A DNA stretch of 64,000 nucleotides. It comes from an uncultured Collinsella sp. (GTDB lineage: Bacteria > Actinomycetota > Coriobacteriia > Coriobacteriales > Coriobacteriaceae). A program made the position numbers and the translations under genes. Numbering within the stretch: the first letter of the stretch is position 1; each line of letters begins with the position of its first letter. The notes under the pieces were generated by a model, which saw nothing but the letters and a program-made list of their open reading frames with translations, did not search any database and was not told the DNA's origin. Below are positions 16,055 to 25,126 of this stretch, in pieces. The DNA is taken from NCBI GenBank assembly GCA_900549745.1, contig URPJ01000009.1, positions 1 to 64,000 on the forward strand, given 5' to 3'.

Positions 16055-19000
16055 CTACCGACGTTTGGTGAACACGAACATGCCGACGATGGCGAGTCCG
16101 ATGACGCCGGCGGCAACGCCAACAATGGCGAGCGGATTGGTGCTAGTCTCCTGCTCGGAAGCACTAGAGGACTTCTTAGCAGTGGTCGTAGAAGCAGCAC
16201 CCGTATCGGACTTGGAATCGGACTTCTTGTCGGACTTCTTGTCGGACTTGCTGTCCTTCTTGTCAGACTTCTTCTCGTCCTTCTTATCGGACTTATCGGA
16301 GTCCTTCTTGTCGGACTTGTTGTCCTTGGTCTCGGTCTTGGTCGACACCGTCGTCTTGGTCGTCGGCTTATGACCCGGGGCGACAGCGCCGCCCTTCGAG
16401 CCGGAGCCGGAACCCGTGCCAGTGCCAGCGCCAGTGCCGGATCCAGTACCGGTACCAGAACCGCCGCCGCCATTCGAACCAGCGCCGCCATTACCGCCAG
16501 GGTTAACGGCATTCTTGGTCCACTTGGCATACAGCGTCAGATCGGCCGTCACCGACGTGCTAAAGTCATACGCCTGCACGCAAGCCTCATCGGTGAACCA
16601 ACCGCCGAAAGTGTAGCCATCGCGCGTCGGATCGGCCGGCTTAACCAGCTTGCCATCGGCCGTAGCAACAAACTTAGTATCGCAAGCAGACCCGCCGTTG
16701 GAATTAAAGGCAACCGTCCAAGACTCAACGGCCCCAAGCTTGAACAGCGTGCCCGAGTCATTGATGTAGTACAGGTTGCCAGATGCATCGGCAATGACCG
16801 GAGAGTCACAGTACTGGTAATGGCCAGCCGCATCATAAATCTGCGTCGCCTCTGCATCGCCGAGCGTATAGCGATACACGCCACCACCAGCAGAGTAGTT
16901 GACGTAATCCTTGCTATCCGCGCTGTTAACGGTGAAGTACACATAGGTCTTGCCGCCCTGAACACTCACCAGCGGAGTAGCAGCAATACCGTTGAGGCCA
17001 GCCGGCAGCGCCTTGCCGTCGGCAGCAGCGACCATCGTGATCTTACCCGTCTTCAGGTTATAGAGAACCAGAGCAGAGCCCGTAGCCGTCTGTCCGCCGA
17101 CAATCAGATTGTCACCAGACACCGCAGGGGCGCTCAGATTATTCGTAAGCCCCAGATCAACCGTCTTCTGCTCGCTCAGTACGCCCTTCGCCGAGAGCGA
17201 AATCACATGGAGCTTTCCGTCGTGCGTCATCTGATAGAAGGTCGAACCATTGGACGGATCGGCAATGCAATCGGCATTTGCAACAGCGCCGAGCTTCATG
17301 GTCGAAACGACATCGCCCGTCGTCTTATCAATGCACTTAAGCGTACCCGCGCTCGTAGGAACAATGGTGTACTTATCCGTCAGCGCAGCACCAGTCCAGT
17401 AATAGCCCTCAGCAGGATCGATGTTCTGCCAAGAAACTTCGCCCGTGGCAATCTTAATGCGCGAAAGGGAGCCGTTGCCGTAGGTCGCGTTGTAATTCTC
17501 GTCATACGAAATATCGACCGTGCCTACATAGACGTACTCGCCGTCCGAAACGACGGTGCAGGAGCTCTGCGTCAAGTCCGTCAAACCAGGCGTCAGCCAC
17601 TTGCAGATCAGCTTGTCTGCAGTAATCGCCTGGACCGCACCGCCGTTGAGCGGAACGATGATAAGGCCATTGGTATAGATCGGACGAGAGGTATAGCTCA
17701 CCTTGGAGGCAAGCGGCGCAGAGGCAACCTTTTTGCCCGTGGACGAATCGATCTTAATGAGCTCGTTCTCGGTCGCGATGTACACAAAGCCGTTAGCGAT
17801 AACGGGCTCGCTGCAGTTGGCATACTGCTGACCAGACTCGGCCTTCCAATCGAAGGCCCACTTAAGACCGGCGGCCTGCGCAGGCGTCTTGGCATCCGTT
17901 ACGGTCGAACCGTTGCCACTGTTGCCGTAGCCGGCCCACTCGGCATCCCAATCAGGAGTCGTCGCACCCGGGTCCACGACAATCTTGTCGGGATCGGGCA
18001 TGGCCGAATCGTCGGTGGTATAGGCAAGCGTAACCTTATCGCCGCTCTTGAGCGTAATCTGATTGGCGCAGAGTAAGGAGGACTCTCCGTTGATATACAG
18101 ATGCCAATATTTATTGGTCGCAGCATCCCAACCATACGACTTGTGATCAAACGGCGAAGTAATGGAATTCAGGAACCAGTACTCACCACTCTGGGAGCCG
18201 TTGTACGTAACGCCCTTGGCCTTCAGGACCGTCTCAATAAGGTTCTGGGCAGTAGAGCCTTCAGGCAAAGAAACACTGCTTGCCGAGCCCCAGCGAGTAT
18301 TGTTGCCGTTGACATCGGGACCGATAACATCGACAGACCCAAGCACCTGGCCAGGAAGGGCATCGGCGTCAGCACCATACATAAAGGTGATGGCATCGCC
18401 CTCATGGAGCTCGTAGGCACCGGCGCCAACGTCGGCGAACTTGCCATTTACGTAGAAGCGCCAATAGCTACTGGTCGCAGCATCCCAGCCATAGGACTTA
18501 CCATCGAACGGCGAATAAATGCCGTTGAGGAACCAGCCCCAAGACGATTCGCTAGCATCGAGCTTAAGGCCGGTCTGCTCAAGGAGATCCTTAGCAGTGG
18601 AGCCTGCCTTGAGACTCGTCTGGCCCGTCGAAGCCCAAACCTGCTGCTTGCCGTCCTTGTCCTTACCGAGAACCTGAACAGAAGCATGGACAGAATCGGA
18701 GGGCAGCTGGTCGCCCCAGCCACCGTAGAACCACGTAACGGTATCGCCGGCATGGATGGTGACATTGTCCGCCGTATAGTCACTCGACTTGCCGTTGATG
18801 AACAGTTGCCAATAGGTCGAATAATCTTGGGGCGTACCCAGCTCAACACCGTTGTACTTAAGGCTCAGAATGAAGGAGCCCGCAGCAACGGCGTCAATAT
18901 CATTCGCCTCGAGCGCGGCCTTCGTAAGGTCAAGCGCGCTCGAACCGGACGTCACCACATACTGCGCGTTATCGACCCAAGTCTGAGTCTTGCCCTGGGC

Positions 19001-19921
19001 ATCGCGACCAATGACGGTCACATTTGCGGCAACCTGGTCCTTAACGACAGGGGACGCGCTACCAGCCGTATAGGCAAACTCAATCTTCTGCCCTTGGGTG
19101 AGCTTGACGCTGCTCGCGCCAACCGAGGAAGACGCGCCGTCGACGAACAGCTGCCAGTAGGCATAAGTCGCCGGATCGAAGGCAAGCGTACGGCCATCGC
19201 TCGGGGATGTGATGCTTTTGAGGTAGAAACCGTATGCCGTGTTCGGATCGTAATCCGCCTTGAAGCCCGTCTTCTGCTGCAGCTTAACGAAGGCATCCGC
19301 AGCCGTCGCGCCCTCGTCGAGCTTGAGTTGCGTAGGTGCCACCCAGGTCTGAGCCTTGCCGTCGGCATCGGTGCCGATAATCGAGAACGAGACCTCGACT
19401 TGCTTCTTGGCGACATCGCCGGTTTCTGTCGGGTTCTCTGTCTGGACGGCAGCCGCGGCGGCAGATCCTGCTTGGCCAGCGGATGCCGTCGAAGACTGCT
19501 CGCTCGTGGCAGGGCTCTCCCCTGTCGCCGAGCCTTCGTCGCCAGTTGCCGCCTCAGTTGTGGCGGCACTAGTTGTAGACGCGCTCCCAGAATCCGAAAA
19601 CTCGGCGCCGCTCTGCTCAGCGGCACCGCCCGCAAGCGCTGCGTCCTCGCCCGGCGTCGCAGCCTGAGCCACAGCCTCGGCAATGCCCTCGGCGCCCTCG
19701 GCCCACAGCTGAGCCGGTGTGGTGCCAAGGGCCATCGCGAAGGCCAGGAATGCCACCAGGCCGCGCTTGGCTACGCCGCGCGCAATTGCGCCACGGCGAT
19801 GCAGCGAGGCGCGCTCGCGCTCGTCCTCAAACATATCCATTTGTCCCCCATTGTCTGTACTTGGAGCATTGCCCAGCGGCTGCCCCACGTCATCGCGCAT
19901 GTTACGCTCGAGTTCCCCCAT
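16055..19921 (-). CDS. Large surface protein: four DUF4430 domains, beta-propeller, InlB repeat, membrane anchor
   Basis: 1288 residues. A basic head and signal/membrane helix (about 54-76) precede an Ala/Ser/Thr linker. Four tandem DUF4430 domains follow at about 174-286, 299-401, 412-517 and 528-635, each with a TWV-type start and a YW.L(Y/F)(V/I)(N/D)G core. A PQQ-type beta-propeller (about 686-1065) and one Listeria-Bacteroides/InlB repeat (about 1068-1136; FGGWFTDEAC, TLYAKW) come next. Then a Gly/Thr/Ser stretch, a Lys/Ser/Asp stalk, and a final helix with FTKRR. No LPXTG is seen. The ATG at 19921 follows a GGAGGGAAGGGGGA site. The cobalamin riboswitch upstream and the transcobalamin-like domains suggest corrinoid capture at the cell surface. 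The propeller's ligand is unknown. Confidence 0.85.
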   Translation of the reverse strand: MGELERNMRDDVGQPLGNAPSTDNGGQMDMFEDERERASLHRRGAIARGVAKRGLVAFLAFAMALGTTPAQLWAEGAEGIAEAVAQAATPGEDAALAGGAAEQSGAEFSDSGSASTTSAATTEAATGDEGSATGESPATSEQSSTASAGQAGSAAAAAVQTENPTETGDVAKKQVEVSFSIIGTDADGKAQTWVAPTQLKLDEGATAADAFVKLQQKTGFKADYDPNTAYGFYLKSITSPSDGRTLAFDPATYAYWQLFVDGASSSVGASSVKLTQGQKIEFAYTAGSASPVVKDQVAANVTVIGRDAQGKTQTWVDNAQYVVTSGSSALDLTKAALEANDIDAVAAGSFILSLKYNGVELGTPQDYSTYWQLFINGKSSDYTADNVTIHAGDTVTWFYGGWGDQLPSDSVHASVQVLGKDKDGKQQVWASTGQTSLKAGSTAKDLLEQTGLKLDASESSWGWFLNGIYSPFDGKSYGWDAATSSYWRFYVNGKFADVGAGAYELHEGDAITFMYGADADALPGQVLGSVDVIGPDVNGNNTRWGSASSVSLPEGSTAQNLIETVLKAKGVTYNGSQSGEYWFLNSITSPFDHKSYGWDAATNKYWHLYINGESSLLCANQITLKSGDKVTLAYTTDDSAMPDPDKIVVDPGATTPDWDAEWAGYGNSGNGSTVTDAKTPAQAAGLKWAFDWKAESGQQYANCSEPVIANGFVYIATENELIKIDSSTGKKVASAPLASKVSYTSRPIYTNGLIIVPLNGGAVQAITADKLICKWLTPGLTDLTQSSCTVVSDGEYVYVGTVDISYDENYNATYGNGSLSRIKIATGEVSWQNIDPAEGYYWTGAALTDKYTIVPTSAGTLKCIDKTTGDVVSTMKLGAVANADCIADPSNGSTFYQMTHDGKLHVISLSAKGVLSEQKTVDLGLTNNLSAPAVSGDNLIVGGQTATGSALVLYNLKTGKITMVAAADGKALPAGLNGIAATPLVSVQGGKTYVYFTVNSADSKDYVNYSAGGGVYRYTLGDAEATQIYDAAGHYQYCDSPVIADASGNLYYINDSGTLFKLGAVESWTVAFNSNGGSACDTKFVATADGKLVKPADPTRDGYTFGGWFTDEACVQAYDFSTSVTADLTLYAKWTKNAVNPGGNGGAGSNGGGGSGTGTGSGTGAGTGTGSGSGSKGGAVAPGHKPTTKTTVSTKTETKDNKSDKKDSDKSDKKDEKKSDKKDSKSDKKSDKKSDSKSDTGAASTTTAKKSSSASEQETSTNPLAIVGVAAGVIGLAIVGMFVFTKRR
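16200..16345. repeat. Imperfect tandem repeat coding a Lys/Ser/Asp stalk
   Basis: Repeated GACTTCTTGTCG-type units encode SDKKSDKK-like residues near the C-terminus of the large DUF4430 protein. Such a unit is prone to slippage and probably sets the stalk length between the extracellular domains and the anchor. Confidence 0.7.
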
Positions 19922-19984
19922 CGGGGTCCCCCTTCCCTCCAGAGCCCTATGCACACCGGCGGCATACGCCGCAGCCGCATGCAA

Positions 19985-20165
19985 GATGGGAGGCGATCCG
20001 ACTTAACCTTACCGACCCGGGCGCGCCGTCCGATCTGCAACGCGACCATCCCGGGCCAAGAGGAATTACGGTTACTGGTACAGCCGGGGACTTGCACCCC
20101 GATTCTCCCAAACGCGCAGGAAAACCGCGCATTCGTGCGTCTCCGCACCACCATCTAGGCCATCG
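19985..20165 (-). promoter_or_regulatory. Cobalamin riboswitch
   Basis: On the minus strand the leader of the DUF4430 operon has the order of conserved blocks of the cobalamin riboswitch class: GGGAGAATCGGGGTGCAAGT, then CCCCGGCTGTACCAGTAACC (the CUG..CC.GUAAC core), a variable arm, and the closing AGTCGGATCGCCTCCC box. It lies 60-240 bases before the start codon. No U-rich terminator is obvious; the helix near the GGAGGG ribosome site suggests translational control. By analogy with the class, expression would fall when B12 is plentiful. Confidence 0.85.
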
Positions 20166-20278
20166 ATTATTACTGTCATTATGGTATCACGCAAAAGGGT
20201 CCCGCACGCAGGCGAAGCCCAAGGTAAAAGCTATGGTTTGCGATAGACTAGGGCATGGATGGATCGCTGAGCAAAATG

Positions 20279-20308
20279 ATCCGTTTTACTCCGTCCCCCA
20301 GGGGTCAT
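20279..20308. repeat. Partial GATCCGTTTT.CTCCGTCCCC repeat
   Basis: This stretch matches 55288-55317 at nearly every position (GATCCGTTTTACTCCGTCCC against GATCCGTTTTCCTCCGTCCC). It is a half-copy of that palindrome, lying across the 3' end of the ubiB-type gene and the riboswitch leader. A short AATGATCC/GGGTCATT pairing remains. Confidence 0.6.
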
Positions 20309-22071
20309 TACCGCTTGCCGCCGTGGCTGTTGCGCCAGATCTCGCGGCCCAGCATCAGCGCCAGCACCAGCGCGCTCACGTAGCCCATAAAGCCAATCAC
20401 CGGGATACCAAACACAACCGGCTCGATGCGCGCGTAGTACACCACCGACGAACCGATAAACAGGCCGGCAATCACAATTGCCATCGACATGCGGTCGATA
20501 ATTCCACCCAGCTGTCGCAGCGCCTTATCGCTGCTCATGATCTGCGTGTTTACCTTAAGTTGACCGCGCGTGAGCATACGCGACGCCAAGCCCAGATACT
20601 CGGCCGCCTCGAGCGAGCCTTTTGCCGCGCGATAGCTGCTCGCGGCAAGATCGCGCCCCATTTCGCGGACGCGCGCATAGGCGCTCTTCTCGTTTTTGAT
20701 GTGCGCTTGGATGATCTGGATCATGTTGACGTTGGGCATGTACTCGGTCAGCAGACCCTCGAGCGTCACCATGCCGCGGGCGAACATCGTCACCACGCTC
20801 GGCAGCTCAACGTCGTTTTTGCGCGCCAGGTTTAGCAACGAGGTCAAAAACTCGCCGATATCCAGGTCCTTAAGATCGAGTCCTGCAAAGTCGGCTACGA
20901 TAAAGTCCAAATCGGACAAAAAGGCCGAATGATCGAGCTCGGCCGAATCACCGCGCGTCACGGCAAAACGCATGAGCGAATCCTTGAGCTTGGGCACATC
21001 GCCCTCGGCCACGGCGAAAATCATATCCTTGACGATACCGCGGTCGTGGCTCGACATGCGCCCGACCATGCCCAGGTCAATAAAGTAGACAATGCCGTCT
21101 TTGAGGATGATGTTTCCCGCATGCGGGTCGGCATGGAAAAAGCCGTCGTCGAGCACCTGCGTCGAATAGTCCTCGACGATCGCCGAGCCGATCTTTTCCA
21201 GGTCATAGCCCTCGGCCACCAGGCGCTCGGGATCGGCAATGGAGATGCCGTCGATGTAGTCCATGACCACGACGTGTTCGGTGCAAAGGTCCAGGTAGGA
21301 TTTGGGACACGAAACGCCGTGCACGCTTTTGTGGAAGTCATAGAAATCGTTGAGGTTTTTGGCCTCGGCCAAAAAGTTGGTCTCCTCGCGAAATGAGGTC
21401 CACAGCTCTTCGACCACACCGTGCAGGTCAACAAACTGATCGGTGTTGACGAACTTGGAAACGATGCGCACCACCGAACGGATGATGTCGATGTCCTGCG
21501 CCATGACCTGTTGCGCGCCGGGGCGCTGCACCTTAACGGCTACGTCCTCGCCGGTCACCAGACGGGCGCGGTGCACCTGCGCGAGCGACGCGCTTCCGAG
21601 CGGGTTGGGGTCGATCGCGTCGAACATCTGCCCCAGGCGCTGGCCGTATTCCTCTTCCAGACAGCGGAGCACTACCTCATATGGCACCGGCTCTACGTCG
21701 GAGCGCAGGCGACGGAGCTCGTCGCAAAACCGCTGCGGCAAAATCTCGGAGCGGTTAGCCAGAATCTGCCCCATCTTGACGAACATGGGACCGAGCTCTT
21801 CGAGCAGACGACGCAGACGCACCGGCGTGAGGTTATCCCATACGCGGTACTTTTTGATCAGGCGAACGATCTGCCCAATGCGCTCACGACGACCTGCCGG
21901 TGTGAGCTGATACTCCTCGTCCGGCGCCATCGCGTCGGGCTCCTCGGGGACCATATCGACAGCGCGTGGCTTCTTACGAGCACCCGAGACGGCGGCCTCA
22001 ACCTCATCGACAACCGCCGTCTCGTCACCCAAGGGATCTAGATTGTTGTAATCGGTGGTGGAATCTGCCAT
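20308..22071 (-). CDS. ABC1/UbiB-family atypical kinase (AarF)
   Basis: 587 residues. The UbiB kinase-like fold shows KMGQILANR (KxGQ motif), GSASLAQVH (Ala-rich loop), VAVKVQRPG, HADPHAGNI (catalytic Asp/Asn) and FIDLGMVGR (metal-binding Asp). Two hydrophobic C-terminal helices (about 520-580) anchor it to the membrane. The N-terminal ~60 residues are acidic. UbiB proteins are ATPases that support lipid or quinone handling; in this organism the target is unknown. It begins eight bases after the phasin-like gene, so the two are one unit. Confidence 0.92.
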   Translation of the reverse strand: MADSTTDYNNLDPLGDETAVVDEVEAAVSGARKKPRAVDMVPEEPDAMAPDEEYQLTPAGRRERIGQIVRLIKKYRVWDNLTPVRLRRLLEELGPMFVKMGQILANRSEILPQRFCDELRRLRSDVEPVPYEVVLRCLEEEYGQRLGQMFDAIDPNPLGSASLAQVHRARLVTGEDVAVKVQRPGAQQVMAQDIDIIRSVVRIVSKFVNTDQFVDLHGVVEELWTSFREETNFLAEAKNLNDFYDFHKSVHGVSCPKSYLDLCTEHVVVMDYIDGISIADPERLVAEGYDLEKIGSAIVEDYSTQVLDDGFFHADPHAGNIILKDGIVYFIDLGMVGRMSSHDRGIVKDMIFAVAEGDVPKLKDSLMRFAVTRGDSAELDHSAFLSDLDFIVADFAGLDLKDLDIGEFLTSLLNLARKNDVELPSVVTMFARGMVTLEGLLTEYMPNVNMIQIIQAHIKNEKSAYARVREMGRDLAASSYRAAKGSLEAAEYLGLASRMLTRGQLKVNTQIMSSDKALRQLGGIIDRMSMAIVIAGLFIGSSVVYYARIEPVVFGIPVIGFMGYVSALVLALMLGREIWRNSHGGKR

Positions 22072-22079
22072 CTGCGCTG

Positions 22080-22496
22080 CTACTCGGCCTCTTCGGTGTC
22101 CTCTGCATCGTCGGGCTCAACGGACTCGACGGGCACCGAAGTCACGTTGTCCTCGACCGAGTCGACGATGTCGCGCACATGGGCCAGGAAGGCCGTGCGC
22201 TCGGGGGCGGTCATAACCCGGACGCGAGCCAGGATGAGCTCGTCGAGCACGCGCTGCGCCGCAGTCTCGCCCTGCATGCCCAGGCGCTCGGTCAGGTCGG
22301 AAATGGTGCCGCCGGCCTGCTCGAACATATCGGACACGCTGCGGGCGATATCGGGGGTGCCGGCGTCCTTGCGGACCTGCTCGCCCTTAGTATTGAGGTC
22401 GTCAAGGACCTTCTTGCCGCCCTCAACGGCAACGGCAGCGGCGCCGAAGCCCACGTTGATGGCACCGTTAACAAGCTGATCGAATTTCATAACCAT
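22080..22496 (-). CDS. Phasin-like coiled-coil protein
   Basis: 138 residues. A short hydrophobic N-terminal segment (LVNGAINVGFGAAAVA) is followed by a helical region and an acidic tail. The pattern resembles the phasin or polyhydroxyalkanoate-associated family often found beside UbiB genes in Gram-positives. ATG at 22496 has TTGGAG six bases upstream. No PHA synthase is in the window, so storage-granule function should not be assumed; membrane association with the UbiB partner is more likely. Confidence 0.6.
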   Translation of the reverse strand: MVMKFDQLVNGAINVGFGAAAVAVEGGKKVLDDLNTKGEQVRKDAGTPDIARSVSDMFEQAGGTISDLTERLGMQGETAAQRVLDELILARVRVMTAPERTAFLAHVRDIVDSVEDNVTSVPVESVEPDDAEDTEEAE

Positions 22497-22587
22497 GGTT
22501 GGCTCCAATCATGAACAACTGCATTGGCGTTCTTGTACCCAAGATTGGGTGAACGACACAAAATCGTTTTATCGCCAAGATAGAAAT

Positions 22588-22626
22588 CGAGCGGGGCGAA
22601 GCCTTTGACGGCGTTTGTCCCGCTCG
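22588..22626 (-). terminator. Hairpin after the C69 dipeptidase gene
   Basis: CGAGCGGG (22588-22595) pairs with CCCGCTCG (22619-22626). It lies 19 bases after the dipeptidase stop on the minus strand. The U tract is poor (ATTTCT). Confidence 0.5.
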
Positions 22627-22644
22627 TTCGCCGCAAGGCCGTCT

Positions 22645-24168
22645 TTACCTTACGTTGTCATTCATCGCGAAGGAGTTCTTCATGGCACAGCTCGTGGTGT
22701 AGAGCACCTTGCCCAACAGGGCATCGGTCTCCACGCGCACGAGCTCGGCAAAGGCCTCGTTGGCGCGGGCGAGCTCGGCGGGCGCCTCGGCCTCGGGCAG
22801 CGCGGCCACGGCGGCATCGACGTCGTGGATCTGCTTGTGGCCCATGCCGCCAACTTTCTCCTGATAATCCTCGACCGCGCGACCGCACTCATGGAAGCGA
22901 ACATCGGCCAAGGCACCGATCAGGCGATTTGCCCAATAGAAATTCTCGGACGTCACGCGAGCCTGCGTGTCGGCATAGTACTCGGGCATGGTCTCGACAT
23001 TGGCGTACAGCGGCACGAGCGCGTTAAACGAGTTGGAGCCAAACGCCATCCACTGCACGGCGCGATACGCCGGCTGCGCATAGGGGCGCAGCTGCAGCAC
23101 GGCAAGCTGGCTGTTGCGGTTGATGCCGATGGGACGATAGGCGCCGCGCGTGGCGGGCGTGCCCTTGCTGCCGTAGCAGTCGTACTCTGTGCCCTGGTAG
23201 TGGCTCGAAAGCACGTACTTGATGTCCTCGATGGTCACCTTGCGCTCGGGCACGCGGCTCCAGGGGATGTCGTCGCTCTCGGGCGTGTAGTCGGCGTCGG
23301 GACCGTCCCACACATCGCTGGGGTTGAGGCAGCGCTGCATGTACCAGGCGCGCGGCGTGTTGTAGACGTGGTCGCTGTCGCTGTGCGAGCCAAAGGCCTC
23401 GCGCGGGTTAAAGACCGCAGCGGGACCATCGCCCTTAACGCCCAGCGTCAGATCCAGATGCCACTCGGCCATCCAGGAGCGCAGGTCGGCGGAGCACATG
23501 TGGTCGACCTGGGCGCCCTCGGCGTCGTCCAGGTCAAAGCTATCGATACCCAGCTGGTTGGGCATGGTCACGTAGGCATCATCGGGCACGCGCTTGGCGA
23601 TCCAGTGGTGGCCGCCGATGGTCTCGAGCCACCAGATCTCGTCAACATCACTAAAGGCGATGCCGTTGTTCTCGTAGGTGCCGTAGCGCTCGAGCAGGTC
23701 GCCCAGGATGCGCACACCGTCGCGGGCGGACTTGGCGTACGGCAGCACCAGGGTCACCATATCCTCCTCGCCCAAACCACCGGGCTGCGCCGGAACATAG
23801 CCGTCCTCGCCCTCGTTGCCCTTGGCGGGCACGTAGTCCACGAGCGGATCGGCGCCGCGGACGCGCTCGTTGGTGGTGAGCGTCTCGGTTGCGGACATGC
23901 CAACATTGAGCTCGTTGAAGCCGGCCTCGGCCCAAATGCCATGGCCTGGGACAACGTCAGGGACGCTTGTGTAGCGCATGGGATTATCGGGCAGCTCAAC
24001 GGTCAGGTGGCTCAGAACGCTCGTGTAGACACGCGGCTGCTCGTCGGGGTGCACCACGCGCATGCGCTTGGGCTCAAACACCCCGTTGGACGAGTCCTCG
24101 TTGCGGGCGACAAGCGTCGACCCGTCGTAGCTCGCGTTCTTACCAACCAAAATCGTTGTGCACGGCAT
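22645..24168 (-). CDS. C69 family dipeptidase (PepD-like)
   Basis: 507 residues of the N-terminal-nucleophile hydrolase superfamily. The protein begins MPCTTILVGKNAS; cleavage before Cys3 would expose the catalytic cysteine. STLVARNEDS, GFNELNVGMSATET and the later IWWLETIGGHHW segment are family landmarks. The ATG at 24168 has AAGGAGG six bases upstream, while an earlier ATG overlaps that site. No signal peptide is present, so it is probably cytoplasmic and releases amino acids from dipeptides. Length agrees with the family. Confidence 0.93.
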   Translation of the reverse strand: MPCTTILVGKNASYDGSTLVARNEDSSNGVFEPKRMRVVHPDEQPRVYTSVLSHLTVELPDNPMRYTSVPDVVPGHGIWAEAGFNELNVGMSATETLTTNERVRGADPLVDYVPAKGNEGEDGYVPAQPGGLGEEDMVTLVLPYAKSARDGVRILGDLLERYGTYENNGIAFSDVDEIWWLETIGGHHWIAKRVPDDAYVTMPNQLGIDSFDLDDAEGAQVDHMCSADLRSWMAEWHLDLTLGVKGDGPAAVFNPREAFGSHSDSDHVYNTPRAWYMQRCLNPSDVWDGPDADYTPESDDIPWSRVPERKVTIEDIKYVLSSHYQGTEYDCYGSKGTPATRGAYRPIGINRNSQLAVLQLRPYAQPAYRAVQWMAFGSNSFNALVPLYANVETMPEYYADTQARVTSENFYWANRLIGALADVRFHECGRAVEDYQEKVGGMGHKQIHDVDAAVAALPEAEAPAELARANEAFAELVRVETDALLGKVLYTTSCAMKNSFAMNDNVR

Positions 24169-24222
24169 GCGCATCCTCCTTGAGCGAAGAAATCAAACGG
24201 CAACAGTGTATCGCTTCGGCGC

Positions 24223-24245
24223 AAAAAGGGCGAAACAGCCGCCCC
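24223..24245 (-). terminator. Intrinsic terminator of fchA-folD
   Basis: On the minus strand GGGCG pairs with CGCCC around GCTGTTT and is followed by TTTTTG, 25 bases after the folD stop. Confidence 0.75.
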
Positions 24246-24269
24246 GGCAACCCCTGTGGTCAAAAACGA

Positions 24270-25124
24270 CTATTTCGATGCGCGCTCCGCCGCCTCGATC
24301 ACGTGCTTGGCGAGAATCGCGGTGGTCACAGCCCCCACGCCGCCCGGCACCGGAGTAATTGCGCCAACGATCGGTTGCGCAGCATCAAAATCGACATCAC
24401 CGACCAGCTTGCCAGCGGCCTCGTCCCAGTTAATGCCCACATCGATGATCGTCTGGCCCTCGCGAACCGCATCCGCGCCAATCGTGCGTGCGCGTCCAAC
24501 GGCCGCAACCACAATATCAGCCGCACGGCACTCGGCAGCCAAGTCGCGCGTATGCGTATGGCACATCGTCACCGTGGCATTGCGAGCCGTAAGCATGGCG
24601 GCAACGGGACGGCCAATCACGAGCGACCGACCGACGACCGCGACCTTGGCCCCATCCAGCTCAACGCTGTAATGGTCCAGCAGCGCCAACACGGCTTCTG
24701 CCGTGCAAGGAGCAAAGCCCTCGCCTCGCCCCGAAAGCGTGGTGAGCAGCGAGGCCGGCGTCATGGAGTCAACATCCTTGGCGGGCTCGAGTGCCGCGGC
24801 AACTGCATCCTCGTCAAGCCCAGCGGGCAACGGACGAAACATCAGGCAGCCGTGAACAGCGGGGTCGGCATCGATGTCCTTAATAGCCGCCAACAGCTCG
24901 TCCTGTGAAACATCGGCGGGAAGCAAAACGCGGCGAGCCTCAATGCCAATCTTCTCGCAGCGCTTGAGGGCGCCGCGCTCGTAGGACAGGTCGTCCTCGC
25001 GCTCGCCCACACGAACGATGGCCAGTGTCGGCACGATGCCCTGTTCGCGCAGGGCGGCGCAACGAGCGGCAAGTTCCTCGGTCAAAGCGCGGGCAACGGG
25101 AGCACCCTTGAGCAGTTCGGCCAT
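24270..25124 (-). CDS. folD: Bifunctional methylene-THF dehydrogenase/methenyl-THF cyclohydrolase FolD
   Basis: 284 residues. FolD interconverts 5,10-methylene-, methenyl- and 10-formyl-tetrahydrofolate. Visible are the PLPAGLDED-type loop, VVGRSLVIGRPVAAML (nucleotide-binding), DVGIN and PVPGGVGAVTTA. The catalytic-Lys region has YERGALKRCEKIGI in place of the usual Y-x3-K-x-K spacing, slightly divergent. The start follows the fchA stop by two bases, with GAGGGGATAGCC as its ribosome site, so translation is coupled to fchA. It works with fhs at 34024-35691. Confidence 0.94.
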   Translation of the reverse strand: MAELLKGAPVARALTEELAARCAALREQGIVPTLAIVRVGEREDDLSYERGALKRCEKIGIEARRVLLPADVSQDELLAAIKDIDADPAVHGCLMFRPLPAGLDEDAVAAALEPAKDVDSMTPASLLTTLSGRGEGFAPCTAEAVLALLDHYSVELDGAKVAVVGRSLVIGRPVAAMLTARNATVTMCHTHTRDLAAECRAADIVVAAVGRARTIGADAVREGQTIIDVGINWDEAAGKLVGDVDFDAAQPIVGAITPVPGGVGAVTTAILAKHVIEAAERASK

Positions 25125-25126
25125 GG

